IMG/VR virus record: IMGVR_UViG_3300009108_000005
Span: 1-62,742 of that record
Reading direction: 5' to 3' (one strand)
Source of the DNA: a virus
Length of the DNA stretch: 62,742 nucleotides
In this document: in pieces, positions 15,415 through 25,131 of the stretch
Layout: the number at the start of each line of letters is the position of its first letter
Position numbering within the stretch: position 1 is the first letter of the stretch
Program-made: the position numbers and the translations under genes
Notes under the pieces: generated by a model
Seen by the model: only the letters and a program-made list of their open reading frames with translations
What the model was told of the DNA's origin: nothing
The model's database searches: none

Positions 15415-17682
15415 ATGTCTGAAGAATTTGGGTTTTTAGAGCCAAACACCCAACAAGAAAAAGGGTACGAGCAATTTGGTCGAAGACAAGCGGCCTCCGC
15501 AACAAAAACAAAGTCTTCTTATGCTCCTAAAGATTCTTTAAAATATTCCCATAGGGGTTTTTTAGGTAATGCTTTAAGTTCTATGCCTTCCGCAACATAT
15601 TATCTTCGATTAAGTATATGCCATCCAACTATTGTTCATAATTTATCTTTAAACAATAAGAAAAAAATAGTAATCGCCGAAACTGCAACAACGGCAGTAT
15701 TTAATATAGTAGATTTAGAAATAATGGCGGCAGTAAGTTGGAATCAAGGAACTAGATCTGCACAAGGAAAAGGTTTTAACATAACAATAGTTGAAACACA
15801 TGGCGCCGCATTATTAGATTATATTAATAGAGCATGTAAAGATTTAGGAATTAAAACACCAAAAGAAGCAACATACTTATTAGAAGTAATGTTTAATAAT
15901 GGTAATGCAGAAAATGTAGAGGCAGGACAGTCTGAATATTATTTTGTTTATCCTCTTATGTTAGAAAGTATGAATATATCAATAACAGAAAAAGGTGGAC
16001 AATATAGAATATCTGCAACATCACCAGGTGTTTCATCATATGCCGGTGGAACTGGCCCAACTATAAAAAATGTTTCTACTTTAGCCGCATCTACATTAGG
16101 CGAATGGGTTAAAGGATTTCAAGCATTTCTAAATAAATGTGCCCAAGATGAAGTTGATGCTGAAGCACATTTTATTAAAGATGAATATTATATTATATTA
16201 GATCCCAAATGGAAAGATTATAAATTTGCCAATTTAAAAGCAACCACAAATGACCGATCAACACGACATTTTACAGATAGTTCTAAGTTAATGATTCAGA
16301 TAGCAAAAGGATCTCACATTCCAGATATTTTGAATACTGTAATGGGAGCAACAACAGAATTTCAAAGTGTAGAAACTACCGATGGGAAAGGGTATTTACG
16401 ACAAGAAGGTCCTGATGGTCCTATGACAGATGCATCAAATATTGCGGTAGTTTTTCGTTTAGTTTGTGATATGAGATTTGGTGAATACGATATAAAAAGA
16501 AAAAGATATTCTAGAAAGTATTTGTATTCGTTTGCACCATATAAAGAACCCGCTGTTTATTCAGGTGAATTAGCTACACAATTTAATGATCCTGATGTAA
16601 TGAAAAAACGAATAAACAAATTATTAGAAGAACAATTACTTACTAAACGATACGATTATAATTTTACAGGATTAAACACAGAAGTATTAAATTTTGATAT
16701 GAATTTTAATCTCACATATTTTAGAGCAATGCCAATTAGAGCAGGACACCAAGCTCAAAGAGAAGGATCACAAAATTCAAAAAAGTTAAAAGTAGGTGCT
16801 TCTCAAAACGGTGAAGAAGCAAAAAAGATGAGAAAACCAAATGATTTGCCTCCATCTCTTAGAAAATATTATGGTAAAACATATGGACCTATGAGCGATC
16901 AAGGATTGGTATATGGTGCAAATCCTACAGATGCAGAAGGATTAGAAAAAGCTCAAGCGGCACTTGCAAGTGAAACTGGCACAAATGTTAGAAAAGGCAG
17001 TGGTTTATTTGTAGAGTCGTATGCATTACCTTCGACTCAAGAAGACATTTCAATGTATACTGTTTCGTCAGATACTGTAGATACAGATGATGCCTTACAA
17101 AAAAATATAACACCTGATCAAAGTACAGGCCGGATACAATTAGGTAATATGTATATGGAATTATCTGGCGGTAATGAATTGGCTAAAATAGATTTAGAAA
17201 TTAAAGGTGATCCATTTTGGTTAGGTATGTCAAATTTAACTAAACAATTTAGAAATGCTACTACAGGTATAGCAGATTTTGCAATATACGAACAGGGAGC
17301 AAATTTATTTTGGTTAAATGTTAGAAGTCCTGTAGAACCAGATGAAGATACAGGAAAAATGGAATTTGTCGACAATACAACAATAAGTGGAATATTTAAA
17401 GTAACTTCTGTTATATCACGATTTACAAATGGAGCATTTACTCAATCATTAGGAGCAGTAAGGGATCTTGGAACTAATTATGAAAAAGCTCGACCTACTT
17501 TATTGAGATTTACAAGTGAAGAAGAAATTAGTTTAGAAAACCGTGCGGCAAGAGATAAAGCCTCAGCTCAAAGTGCATACTCTGATAAGGAAAAAGGAGA
17601 AGGCGGATATAATCAACAAAAGTTTAACAAAGAACGATTTGAAGAAGAACTAGCCGATCAACAATCTAGGGAAGATGCATAA
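15415..17682 (+). CDS. Baseplate hub structural protein
   Basis: 755 residues, with a good AGGAAG ribosome site. The N-terminal ~65 residues are polar and probably flexible. From SSMPSATYYLRL the protein alternates beta-rich segments, and near residue 640 has ISGIFKVTSVISRFTNG, a motif typical of phage hub/tail-associated proteins. The C-terminal ~70 residues are charged and helical. The location between gp53 and gp5 suggests the gp27-like hub role, a ring on which the spike sits, though it is nearly twice as long as T4 gp27 (391). No catalytic motif was found. Confidence 0.6.
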   Translation: MSEEFGFLEPNTQQEKGYEQFGRRQAASATKTKSSYAPKDSLKYSHRGFLGNALSSMPSATYYLRLSICHPTIVHNLSLNNKKKIVIAETATTAVFNIVDLEIMAAVSWNQGTRSAQGKGFNITIVETHGAALLDYINRACKDLGIKTPKEATYLLEVMFNNGNAENVEAGQSEYYFVYPLMLESMNISITEKGGQYRISATSPGVSSYAGGTGPTIKNVSTLAASTLGEWVKGFQAFLNKCAQDEVDAEAHFIKDEYYIILDPKWKDYKFANLKATTNDRSTRHFTDSSKLMIQIAKGSHIPDILNTVMGATTEFQSVETTDGKGYLRQEGPDGPMTDASNIAVVFRLVCDMRFGEYDIKRKRYSRKYLYSFAPYKEPAVYSGELATQFNDPDVMKKRINKLLEEQLLTKRYDYNFTGLNTEVLNFDMNFNLTYFRAMPIRAGHQAQREGSQNSKKLKVGASQNGEEAKKMRKPNDLPPSLRKYYGKTYGPMSDQGLVYGANPTDAEGLEKAQAALASETGTNVRKGSGLFVESYALPSTQEDISMYTVSSDTVDTDDALQKNITPDQSTGRIQLGNMYMELSGGNELAKIDLEIKGDPFWLGMSNLTKQFRNATTGIADFAIYEQGANLFWLNVRSPVEPDEDTGKMEFVDNTTISGIFKVTSVISRFTNGAFTQSLGAVRDLGTNYEKARPTLLRFTSEEEISLENRAARDKASAQSAYSDKEKGEGGYNQQKFNKERFEEELADQQSREDA

Positions 17683-17693
17683 CAGGAAATAAA

Positions 17694-18326
17694 ATGGCAA
17701 CATATAAAACACAATTTGGCGAAAAACCTCCAGTAGGTAGTTACGCAGGGTTTGGTGAAAGACCCGATAAAGATGGCAATTGGTCTTTTCCTAGTACAGA
17801 TGATATTGGAACTAATATTGAGATAGCAAGATTGCATCCTAAGTTACGAAAACTTGCGGCAAACTTTGTTATAAATGCAAAAGCTCACGGAAGCATTTAT
17901 ATTATTAAAATAATAACAGGTGTTAGACCATTGAGTAAACACAAAGACTTACGTAAAAAAGATACACTTAAACATGATTATAAAGATAGTCATCACTTAA
18001 CAGGTACTGCATTTAGAATAGAAGTTGTTAGTGTTAATAGTGTAAACAAAACAAAATATTTACATGAAGCAGACGGATCTGTAACATCTGCAAATAAAGC
18101 ACATTGGAAAGAAATAGGACAACTTGCAGAAACTCAAGGTTTTCATTGGGGCGGTAATGGCGGAGATGATTTATTTCAAAAATATACAGATGCAAATTAT
18201 GGAACAGGTTGGAATAAAAATTATTTTGAATTTAGAGATTGTGGAAGACGTAGAGGTGCAAAAAAATATTGGTCTAGGGAAAAAGATGCAGACCAATGGT
18301 TTGAATTAGGATGTGTACCGGAGTAA
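17694..18326 (+). CDS. Degenerate M15 (D-Ala-D-Ala peptidase-like) baseplate protein
   Basis: 210 residues with a peptidase M15/VanY-like fold signature. The region SHHLTGTAFRIEV (99-111) aligns with the family SxHxxGxAxD motif, and the later GFHWGG and NYFEF align with WGG and PHFEF. The first histidine (H101) is present, but the zinc-ligand Asp is Arg108 and the last ligand His is Tyr. Two of three metal ligands are therefore missing and the protein is probably not a peptidase. It lies between hub and spike genes, so a structural role at the baseplate tip is more likely. Confidence 0.65.
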   Translation: MATYKTQFGEKPPVGSYAGFGERPDKDGNWSFPSTDDIGTNIEIARLHPKLRKLAANFVINAKAHGSIYIIKIITGVRPLSKHKDLRKKDTLKHDYKDSHHLTGTAFRIEVVSVNSVNKTKYLHEADGSVTSANKAHWKEIGQLAETQGFHWGGNGGDDLFQKYTDANYGTGWNKNYFEFRDCGRRRGAKKYWSREKDADQWFELGCVPE

Positions 18327-18329
18327 AAT

Positions 18330-19544
18330 ATGGCAGTAGAATTTAAAACACAGGTAGCAGTAAACGGAAGTGGTGGTAGTAATATTAAGATTAGATCTAT
18401 GCCCTATATGTATAGAGCATATATTAAACGAACTCTTGATTCGGCCGCTATGGGTAGATTACAAGTTTATATACCTGAAATTGGACATCCTTCTAGAGAA
18501 GATACATGGATTAGTGTTAGATATTTGTCACCGTTTGCTGGAGCATCTAATCCGTACTTACAAAAACCAATGTCTACTGCATTTAAAGACACCCAAACTG
18601 CTTACGGTATGTGGATGGTTCCGCCTACTATAGAAACAGAAGGGTTAGTAGGTTTTATTAATGGAGATTTAAACGAAGGAGTTTGGTTAGGTTGTTTCTT
18701 CCAAGAAAATGTTAATTTTACAGTACCGGGTATTCCGTCTGCTATGACATATGAAGGACCAGCACCTGGTGCAGAAAAAAACAAGTATGATAAATTACCT
18801 ACATTACGCCCTGCTCATAAGCCAATGAAAGAAGCTCTTGAATTACAGGGACTTCTTTCATTAGCTCAATATGATGCAATTAGAGGAACATGTACTAGCG
18901 GTGCTAGAAGAGAAAGTCCTAGTAGAGTATTTGGTATTCTAACACCAGAACAACATCAATTTGTAATGGATGATGGAGATGATGCAGGTATCGATAAAGG
19001 TATACGATTACGAACTGCTGGTGGTGCCCAATTATTACTTAATGACGAAAAAGGAATAGTATATATTATTAACAGAGATGGAACTGCTTGGGTAGAACTT
19101 ACTAATGAAGGCAAAATGGATGTGTTTTGTACAGACGATATATCTTATCATTCACTTAAAGATTTTAATTTACATGTTGACGGAGACATTAATATACAAT
19201 CAAAGGGTAGTATAAAAATAAGAGCAGAAGGTTCAGATGGAATTAATATAAATGCTACAACAGGTGACTTTCAAATGAAAACTGCTATGAATTATGTTAT
19301 ACAAGCAGACTTAGATGGAAGTCTTATAACTGCTGGTCAAACTACTGTTAAAGCGGCAAGATTAGATTTAAATGGTGGTAGTGCTACAGATGCAGTTCCT
19401 CCAGAGCCTGCTCCATTAGTCGGAAATGTTAGTGTATTACAAAGTGTATGTACAAGAGTACCTGAGCATGAACCATGGTTAGGACACGAAGATAAAAAAT
19501 TAATGCCACTAGGTGAAGGTTTAACACCGGGGTTTGCAGGTTAA
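18330..19544 (+). CDS. 5: Baseplate central spike gp5-like, lysozyme domain absent
   Basis: 404 residues. The N-terminal half is an OB-fold of the gp5/VgrG kind (GRLQVYIPEIGHPS, WISVRYLSPFAGAS, TEGLVGFINGDLNEGVWLGCF). The C-terminal part has the repeats of an intertwined beta-helix (FNLHVDGDINIQSKGSIKIR, then INATTGDFQMKTAM). T4 gp5 (575 residues) carries a lysozyme between these parts; here there is only a ~60-residue linker. The muramidase instead appears at the start of the next gene. The product should form the membrane-piercing spike under the hub. Confidence 0.85.
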   Translation: MAVEFKTQVAVNGSGGSNIKIRSMPYMYRAYIKRTLDSAAMGRLQVYIPEIGHPSREDTWISVRYLSPFAGASNPYLQKPMSTAFKDTQTAYGMWMVPPTIETEGLVGFINGDLNEGVWLGCFFQENVNFTVPGIPSAMTYEGPAPGAEKNKYDKLPTLRPAHKPMKEALELQGLLSLAQYDAIRGTCTSGARRESPSRVFGILTPEQHQFVMDDGDDAGIDKGIRLRTAGGAQLLLNDEKGIVYIINRDGTAWVELTNEGKMDVFCTDDISYHSLKDFNLHVDGDINIQSKGSIKIRAEGSDGININATTGDFQMKTAMNYVIQADLDGSLITAGQTTVKAARLDLNGGSATDAVPPEPAPLVGNVSVLQSVCTRVPEHEPWLGHEDKKLMPLGEGLTPGFAG

Positions 19545-19547
19545 TGA

Positions 19548-22500
19548 ATGGCTACTAGATATAAAGAATTACCGATAGAGATAAATTATGATGATCAATC
19601 ATTATCACCTCATTATTCTTCTACTCCTATAAACACCAAGACAGCCGCAATAAGTGACGCCGGACTTAACTTTATGTTAGGTAAAGAATTATATCGCGGC
19701 CATCGCCATTGGGATGGTGAAAAATATGTAATGGGTTATAGATATTCTGGTGATGCTTTTCCTAATGGTATAACAGAAACAAATGCATATAGATTATGGA
19801 TTACAGATGTTACTAAAGCACAAAATAATCTTCGCAAACGGTTAAACAATAGTCCTGAATTTGTTTTACAGCATCAATGGGATGCTTTAGTTAGTATGTT
19901 TTATGATACTGGTTCAATCGATTATACCCAGACTGAAGGATATGAATTTGATTTAATTTATTTTATTCAAAAAGGTACTATTGACCAAGTATCATCTGCA
20001 ATACAAATAGATAACAGAACTCCTACTCGTAGAATTGCAGAAGCGTCATTGTTTAGATTATGTAACTATGGTAGCATGAAACCTAGGTCATGGTTACGGA
20101 ACGAAGGTATTCAATATATAAGAAAAAATTATCTTACTCTTAAAAATAAAGATGGTGGTGTTGATAAAACTGCTCAACAGCAAGCCCAATATGCTTATTA
20201 TAAAGAAACTACTAAATTTATAAAAGATATATCTGAAATTGACAGACGCAGAATTATTAATTTAGTAAAACAAGAAACAGATACTACTATTGATGCTAGT
20301 ACACCTGTTGAACAGTATGTTGTTAAAACTACACCTGAAACAGAATATGCTCAACTTAGTACATTAATTTCAACAACAACTACAACAGAAGCACCACAAA
20401 CTGGTTTACCTATTACTATTTCTGAAACTACAACAGGCACTACCACAGGAGGTGGTGGAGGGGGAACAGGCTCCGGTACTGGCGGCGGAACATCTACACA
20501 TTCGCATATTGTTTCACAATGGTTACCGCCCGGTGGATCTGATGGTCAATTTTTAAATCACTTAGGTTCATGGTCAACTCCGGTAGGCTCGGGGGATAAT
20601 GTATTTAATGGTGTATTTGCTAATTTAACTGAAGTACCAACAACTATTGCAGGATATGGAATATTAGATGCATTTTCAGGAAACTATAATGACTTAACAA
20701 ATAAACCTAATTTGTTTAGCGGTAGTTATGATGACTTAACAAACAAACCAAGTAATTTTTCCGGAGCATCTTCGTCAGTAAATGGAGCATATGGATTTGT
20801 TCCTGCACCAGTAGCAGGAGATCAATTAAAATATTTAAGTGCAACAGGTGTATGGGCAGTACCACCTAATACAACATATGTTAATTCTGACTGGGATCAT
20901 AATCAATTAACAAATTGGTCCGCAGATCAACACATAGATTGGACACAAGATCAATCAGGTATTCCTAAAGAAATACACGCAAACAACTATGCTGGTGGAG
21001 CTCCATTTGGAGGAGCAACATCTACTACAGACGGAACAGAAGGTTTAGTACCTGCACCAGTAGCAGGAGACGAAGTTAAATTTTTAAAAGGCGATAGAAC
21101 ATGGGCTACAGTTTCTAGTTATGATCAAACTTTAAACACAACAGATGATGTAACATTTAATGATTTAATTGTTAATGGCACTCTTACAGCAACAATTTTT
21201 GATCAAGATTTAAACACAACAGATGATGTAACATTTGATGATTTAATTGTTAATGGTAATCTTACAGTCAACGGAACTCAAACAATTGTAAACAGTACTA
21301 CTCTTCAAGTAGATGATATACATATTGAAATAGGAACAGTAGGAACCCCAACAAATGACACAGCAGATGGAGGCGGTATTATACTTAAAGCCGCATCAGA
21401 TAAAACTATTACCTGGAGTAAAACTACAGACATGTGGGGATTTAATACTTCTGTAAATGTTGGCGGATTAATTCATATATCAACCGAACAAGGGTCTACG
21501 CCAACACAACCAGCAGATGGTGAAGGTGGATATTTTTATACAAAAGCAGACGGAAAACCATACTGGATGAGTTATGAACAAACTGAAGTAGATTTAACAG
21601 ATGCAGGTGCATTAACTGTATCAGGATTAACTGATACTACAATAACAACTCCTTCAGGAGGAGATGTATTAACGTGGGATTCTTCAAATAACAAATGGAT
21701 AAATCAAGCAGGTGCCGCAGGAACTGTAGTAGGATTAACAGATACAACTATAACAAGTGTTCAAGCCAACGATGTATTAACTTGGGATGGAGCGGCTTGG
21801 ATAAATTCTCCTGCTTCAGCTGGAGGCGGAGGTGGTGCGTTAGGAGCACCAACTGATACAACATTTAACGACGGAGCCTATTATCAAAAAAGTTCTACTT
21901 ATAGTGGAGGCACATTGTTATCTGGGTTTGACGTTACTGGTACTATAACTGATGCAATGGATGGGTTAAACGAAACTATTAAAAATATAAAAAATAATAC
22001 ATATGTTCAAGGTGCGGCATTTACTAATTCTCCATTAGAAGGCGGAGCATCTCCTGCTGTGCCATTAACTGTAAGATTTACTATTTCGAATCCAGGAGAC
22101 GCTACTCATGCAGATTGGGAGTTTGAAGATGTTACAACACCGGCTAATACAGTTAATGTAGCAAACGATACAACTACAATAAGCAACGGATATTATGATC
22201 AAAGTTTTACATCTGTTGCAGGTGGTGATATTAATGTAACTATGACATTAAAATGTCAATCTGCAACAGGTACAACAGGATTAACAGAGGGTAGTTATTC
22301 GATTTATAAAAAAGATGCCGCAGTTGAACTATGGACACCTGCACCTGAACCTGCATGGACTACAACAAATAATGATACAGTAGTTGATCTAGGAGGCCCA
22401 CAAGCAGGTAGAGAAATAGAATTTGATACATCAGCATCGTTGTATACACATTATTGGATGATTGAATTTGGAGACGGTTCAAAATTTCCTGCAAGTGCTA

Positions 22501-25130
22501 ATACTAATGGTGATAATGCTCATGTTGAATCAAATTGGATCGAATGGGCATCTACAAAAACACACACATATGATTATGATGTAGGTGGCAATACGGTTAC
22601 AGCAGATACACAATGGTCTCCTAAAGTTTGGTGTAGAAGTACAACCGCCCAAGGAGGTGTAGGTGCTACTGCTAGTTTAGAAAAAACAGATCATATTAGC
22701 GGATATATAGAACCTGTTGCATCTTTTAATGTAAACAACTTAATAACAGGTAACAATGATGAATCTGGAGATACTAATGCTCAAGGTGCAACTAATACAC
22801 AAGAAGGACATCCTGTAAGATTTACAAATACTTCTGCAAATTTAGGCACTTGGGGAGATACAACATTTACATGGGATTGGGGCGATTCAACAAGCGATAC
22901 AGTTGTAACAGGCGGTAGTAATGTTGATGGTGATTATCTCAATGATATAGAACATTATTTTACTTTAGCAGATGATCTTGTTGCAGAAACATTTGATGTA
23001 ACCTTAAAAGCACAAAATTTAAGAGGCTCTAATAATTCAGATACAACATCTGTAACAACTATAACAGTTAATGTAGATCCTAGAGCAGGATTTAGCGGAG
23101 CATTTACAAATCAAAATACTTCAGCAAATGGTAGTCCTGATTATGTAGATCCTCGAATAGGATTTGATTTTATAAAATATGATCCTGTTAATGGTGGAGC
23201 CGATGCTAATGGTGCATCTAATATTGTACAATTTACAGGGTCATCTACAGGATTAACAGATAATGGCGTCTCTCTTAACCCAGCATATTCGTGGGATTTT
23301 GGAGATTCTAATACAAGTTCAGCAGAAAATCCAACTAATACATATACTAATACAGGATCACCATTACTACGAACTGTAAAATTAATTACATCTACAGATA
23401 ATAGTTATGCTGGTGGTACTGATGATACTGAAAACAAAGCAGATTATATTGAAATAAGAAAAGCACCTACTGCACCAGATGGGTTAACAGGTTCTACTAT
23501 AAATCCTCCGTCCAGTGTAGGTACCCAACCTCACATATGTGATGATACAGATGATAATACCGCCGGGTCTTCGGCACCACCTGCCTCAACCGCTGTTAAC
23601 AGGCAAGTAACATCTTCTATGGTTTCTGATACAACGCAATGGAGTAACGAATTTCCATCAAATGGTACATATGCTGGAACATTAAAAGCCCATATCAATG
23701 AATCAGCTGATGGATCACCAGATGGTATGGTAGTGTTTAATGGATCGCCTCAAGTAAACAGATATGATAGTTCAGGAAATGTAGATGCAAGCGGACAATT
23801 AGAAATTACTGCTGAACGTGACGCAAATCTTTTAAACCATAACACTTATCCTGATAATTTTTATAAAGAATTTGTAGCAAAAGTACATTTCCCTACAGTT
23901 CCGATAGGTTACAATACAATGCAATTAAAGCACGATGATGGAACATCAACCTATCAAGCCAAATGGGTATATGATGATATGACTGATGTTCCGACAATTG
24001 CTGGATGGGGAACTTCAGTAGCAGGAACAGCCACATATAGATATATGTCTGGTATTGCGTTTTATAATACCGGTGCTAGTATATCTATAACAGGTCAAAC
24101 ATTATCAAATCTTACAGGGCAAACTTATAGATACACAACAACACCTCTTACAATTAGTAATGATACTGGAACTGCAATATCTACCCAGACTTATACCCAT
24201 GATGATATGTTACCTCCAAGTGTAAAAACTCATACAAATCTTCATGGATATGTTCCTAATAAAAATGTAGGTGTTAGTACCCCAGTTACATTAAATGATT
24301 TAACTGTTAATATAAATGGTTCAGGATTAGGAAAAGACGGAAAAATAAAATCAAGAGCAGAAAACGTAAATGGTTCTGGTGCTAATGTCACAGATACTAC
24401 AAAATTAATGTATTGGATCGAATCTCCAACATTAGATGAAGCGGCATTACCTAATAATATAACTGTAGGTGCGGCAGTTAGCGGAGCACCAGATTTAATA
24501 CGTATTAATGGTCCTTGGACAGGAACAGATCATGATTATCCTGCTTATACAGATACAAGTAACAATTATTATACAACATATGCATGGGATAGTCAAAATG
24601 ATACATTACCTGGTACAAATGAAGCAGGATGTTATTTAAATGAAATTAAACACACACTAGAAGATTTTTCGTCAGGTTACTTACCTGCAAATGCAGATCT
24701 CGGTGGTGGTGGTAGACTGTCTAGTGTTACACAATATTTTACAATGTGTTTCCAACGAAATAGTATGGCAAAATTTGCTATTAAGATATCGGGAAAAGTA
24801 TCATCTCTTTATATAGCATTTCCAGGATACGATACCGATAACACAAGTGGTTTAAATGGTTGGTTAGATTGTAGTACATTATATGGTGGAGCAGAATTTC
24901 CAGGATCAAATACAGGTGCTGGCGGCAACGGATCAGATGGTGTAAGACGACAAGGTACAGCCGCAGACCAAGGAGCATTTGCGGTTAATACAGTATTAAC
25001 AAATGCATATGCTAATTTAGATTTAGGAACAGCAAATACTGGTTTAGCAACTCATAAACATGTGCTAGTACGATTTGGTATAGAAAACGGAGATTCAGTA
25101 ACCGCAATATCAGTAGAGGATTGGAGTTAA
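19548..25130 (+). CDS. Giant adhesin with N-terminal lysozyme-like domain and PKD domains
   Basis: 1860 residues. Residues ~35-200 look like a GH24 (T4 lysozyme type) muramidase: E47 and D56 have the same 9-residue spacing as T4 E11/D20, and QHQWDALVSMFYDTGS matches the family helix; the T26 position is not conserved. A Thr tract and Gly-rich linker (~280-310) follow, then fibre repeats (NDLTNKP, NTTDDVTF). At least three PKD-like domains carry FGDG (~972), WDWGDS (~1108) and WDFGDS (~1247). The last 600 residues are beta-rich and unassigned. It probably cleaves peptidoglycan or is a tail-tip adhesin fused to the enzyme missing from gp5. Confidence 0.7.
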   Translation: MATRYKELPIEINYDDQSLSPHYSSTPINTKTAAISDAGLNFMLGKELYRGHRHWDGEKYVMGYRYSGDAFPNGITETNAYRLWITDVTKAQNNLRKRLNNSPEFVLQHQWDALVSMFYDTGSIDYTQTEGYEFDLIYFIQKGTIDQVSSAIQIDNRTPTRRIAEASLFRLCNYGSMKPRSWLRNEGIQYIRKNYLTLKNKDGGVDKTAQQQAQYAYYKETTKFIKDISEIDRRRIINLVKQETDTTIDASTPVEQYVVKTTPETEYAQLSTLISTTTTTEAPQTGLPITISETTTGTTTGGGGGGTGSGTGGGTSTHSHIVSQWLPPGGSDGQFLNHLGSWSTPVGSGDNVFNGVFANLTEVPTTIAGYGILDAFSGNYNDLTNKPNLFSGSYDDLTNKPSNFSGASSSVNGAYGFVPAPVAGDQLKYLSATGVWAVPPNTTYVNSDWDHNQLTNWSADQHIDWTQDQSGIPKEIHANNYAGGAPFGGATSTTDGTEGLVPAPVAGDEVKFLKGDRTWATVSSYDQTLNTTDDVTFNDLIVNGTLTATIFDQDLNTTDDVTFDDLIVNGNLTVNGTQTIVNSTTLQVDDIHIEIGTVGTPTNDTADGGGIILKAASDKTITWSKTTDMWGFNTSVNVGGLIHISTEQGSTPTQPADGEGGYFYTKADGKPYWMSYEQTEVDLTDAGALTVSGLTDTTITTPSGGDVLTWDSSNNKWINQAGAAGTVVGLTDTTITSVQANDVLTWDGAAWINSPASAGGGGGALGAPTDTTFNDGAYYQKSSTYSGGTLLSGFDVTGTITDAMDGLNETIKNIKNNTYVQGAAFTNSPLEGGASPAVPLTVRFTISNPGDATHADWEFEDVTTPANTVNVANDTTTISNGYYDQSFTSVAGGDINVTMTLKCQSATGTTGLTEGSYSIYKKDAAVELWTPAPEPAWTTTNNDTVVDLGGPQAGREIEFDTSASLYTHYWMIEFGDGSKFPASANTNGDNAHVESNWIEWASTKTHTYDYDVGGNTVTADTQWSPKVWCRSTTAQGGVGATASLEKTDHISGYIEPVASFNVNNLITGNNDESGDTNAQGATNTQEGHPVRFTNTSANLGTWGDTTFTWDWGDSTSDTVVTGGSNVDGDYLNDIEHYFTLADDLVAETFDVTLKAQNLRGSNNSDTTSVTTITVNVDPRAGFSGAFTNQNTSANGSPDYVDPRIGFDFIKYDPVNGGADANGASNIVQFTGSSTGLTDNGVSLNPAYSWDFGDSNTSSAENPTNTYTNTGSPLLRTVKLITSTDNSYAGGTDDTENKADYIEIRKAPTAPDGLTGSTINPPSSVGTQPHICDDTDDNTAGSSAPPASTAVNRQVTSSMVSDTTQWSNEFPSNGTYAGTLKAHINESADGSPDGMVVFNGSPQVNRYDSSGNVDASGQLEITAERDANLLNHNTYPDNFYKEFVAKVHFPTVPIGYNTMQLKHDDGTSTYQAKWVYDDMTDVPTIAGWGTSVAGTATYRYMSGIAFYNTGASISITGQTLSNLTGQTYRYTTTPLTISNDTGTAISTQTYTHDDMLPPSVKTHTNLHGYVPNKNVGVSTPVTLNDLTVNINGSGLGKDGKIKSRAENVNGSGANVTDTTKLMYWIESPTLDEAALPNNITVGAAVSGAPDLIRINGPWTGTDHDYPAYTDTSNNYYTTYAWDSQNDTLPGTNEAGCYLNEIKHTLEDFSSGYLPANADLGGGGRLSSVTQYFTMCFQRNSMAKFAIKISGKVSSLYIAFPGYDTDNTSGLNGWLDCSTLYGGAEFPGSNTGAGGNGSDGVRRQGTAADQGAFAVNTVLTNAYANLDLGTANTGLATHKHVLVRFGIENGDSVTAISVEDWS
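21121..21265 (+). repeat. Tandem near-identical ~65-bp repeat in adhesin gene
   Basis: Two copies of a unit encoding LNTTDDVTF(N/D)DLIVNG start about 78 bp apart and differ at few bases. This is a common phage-fibre repeat and a likely site of recombination between fibre genes. Confidence 0.75.
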
Positions 25131-25131
25131 T

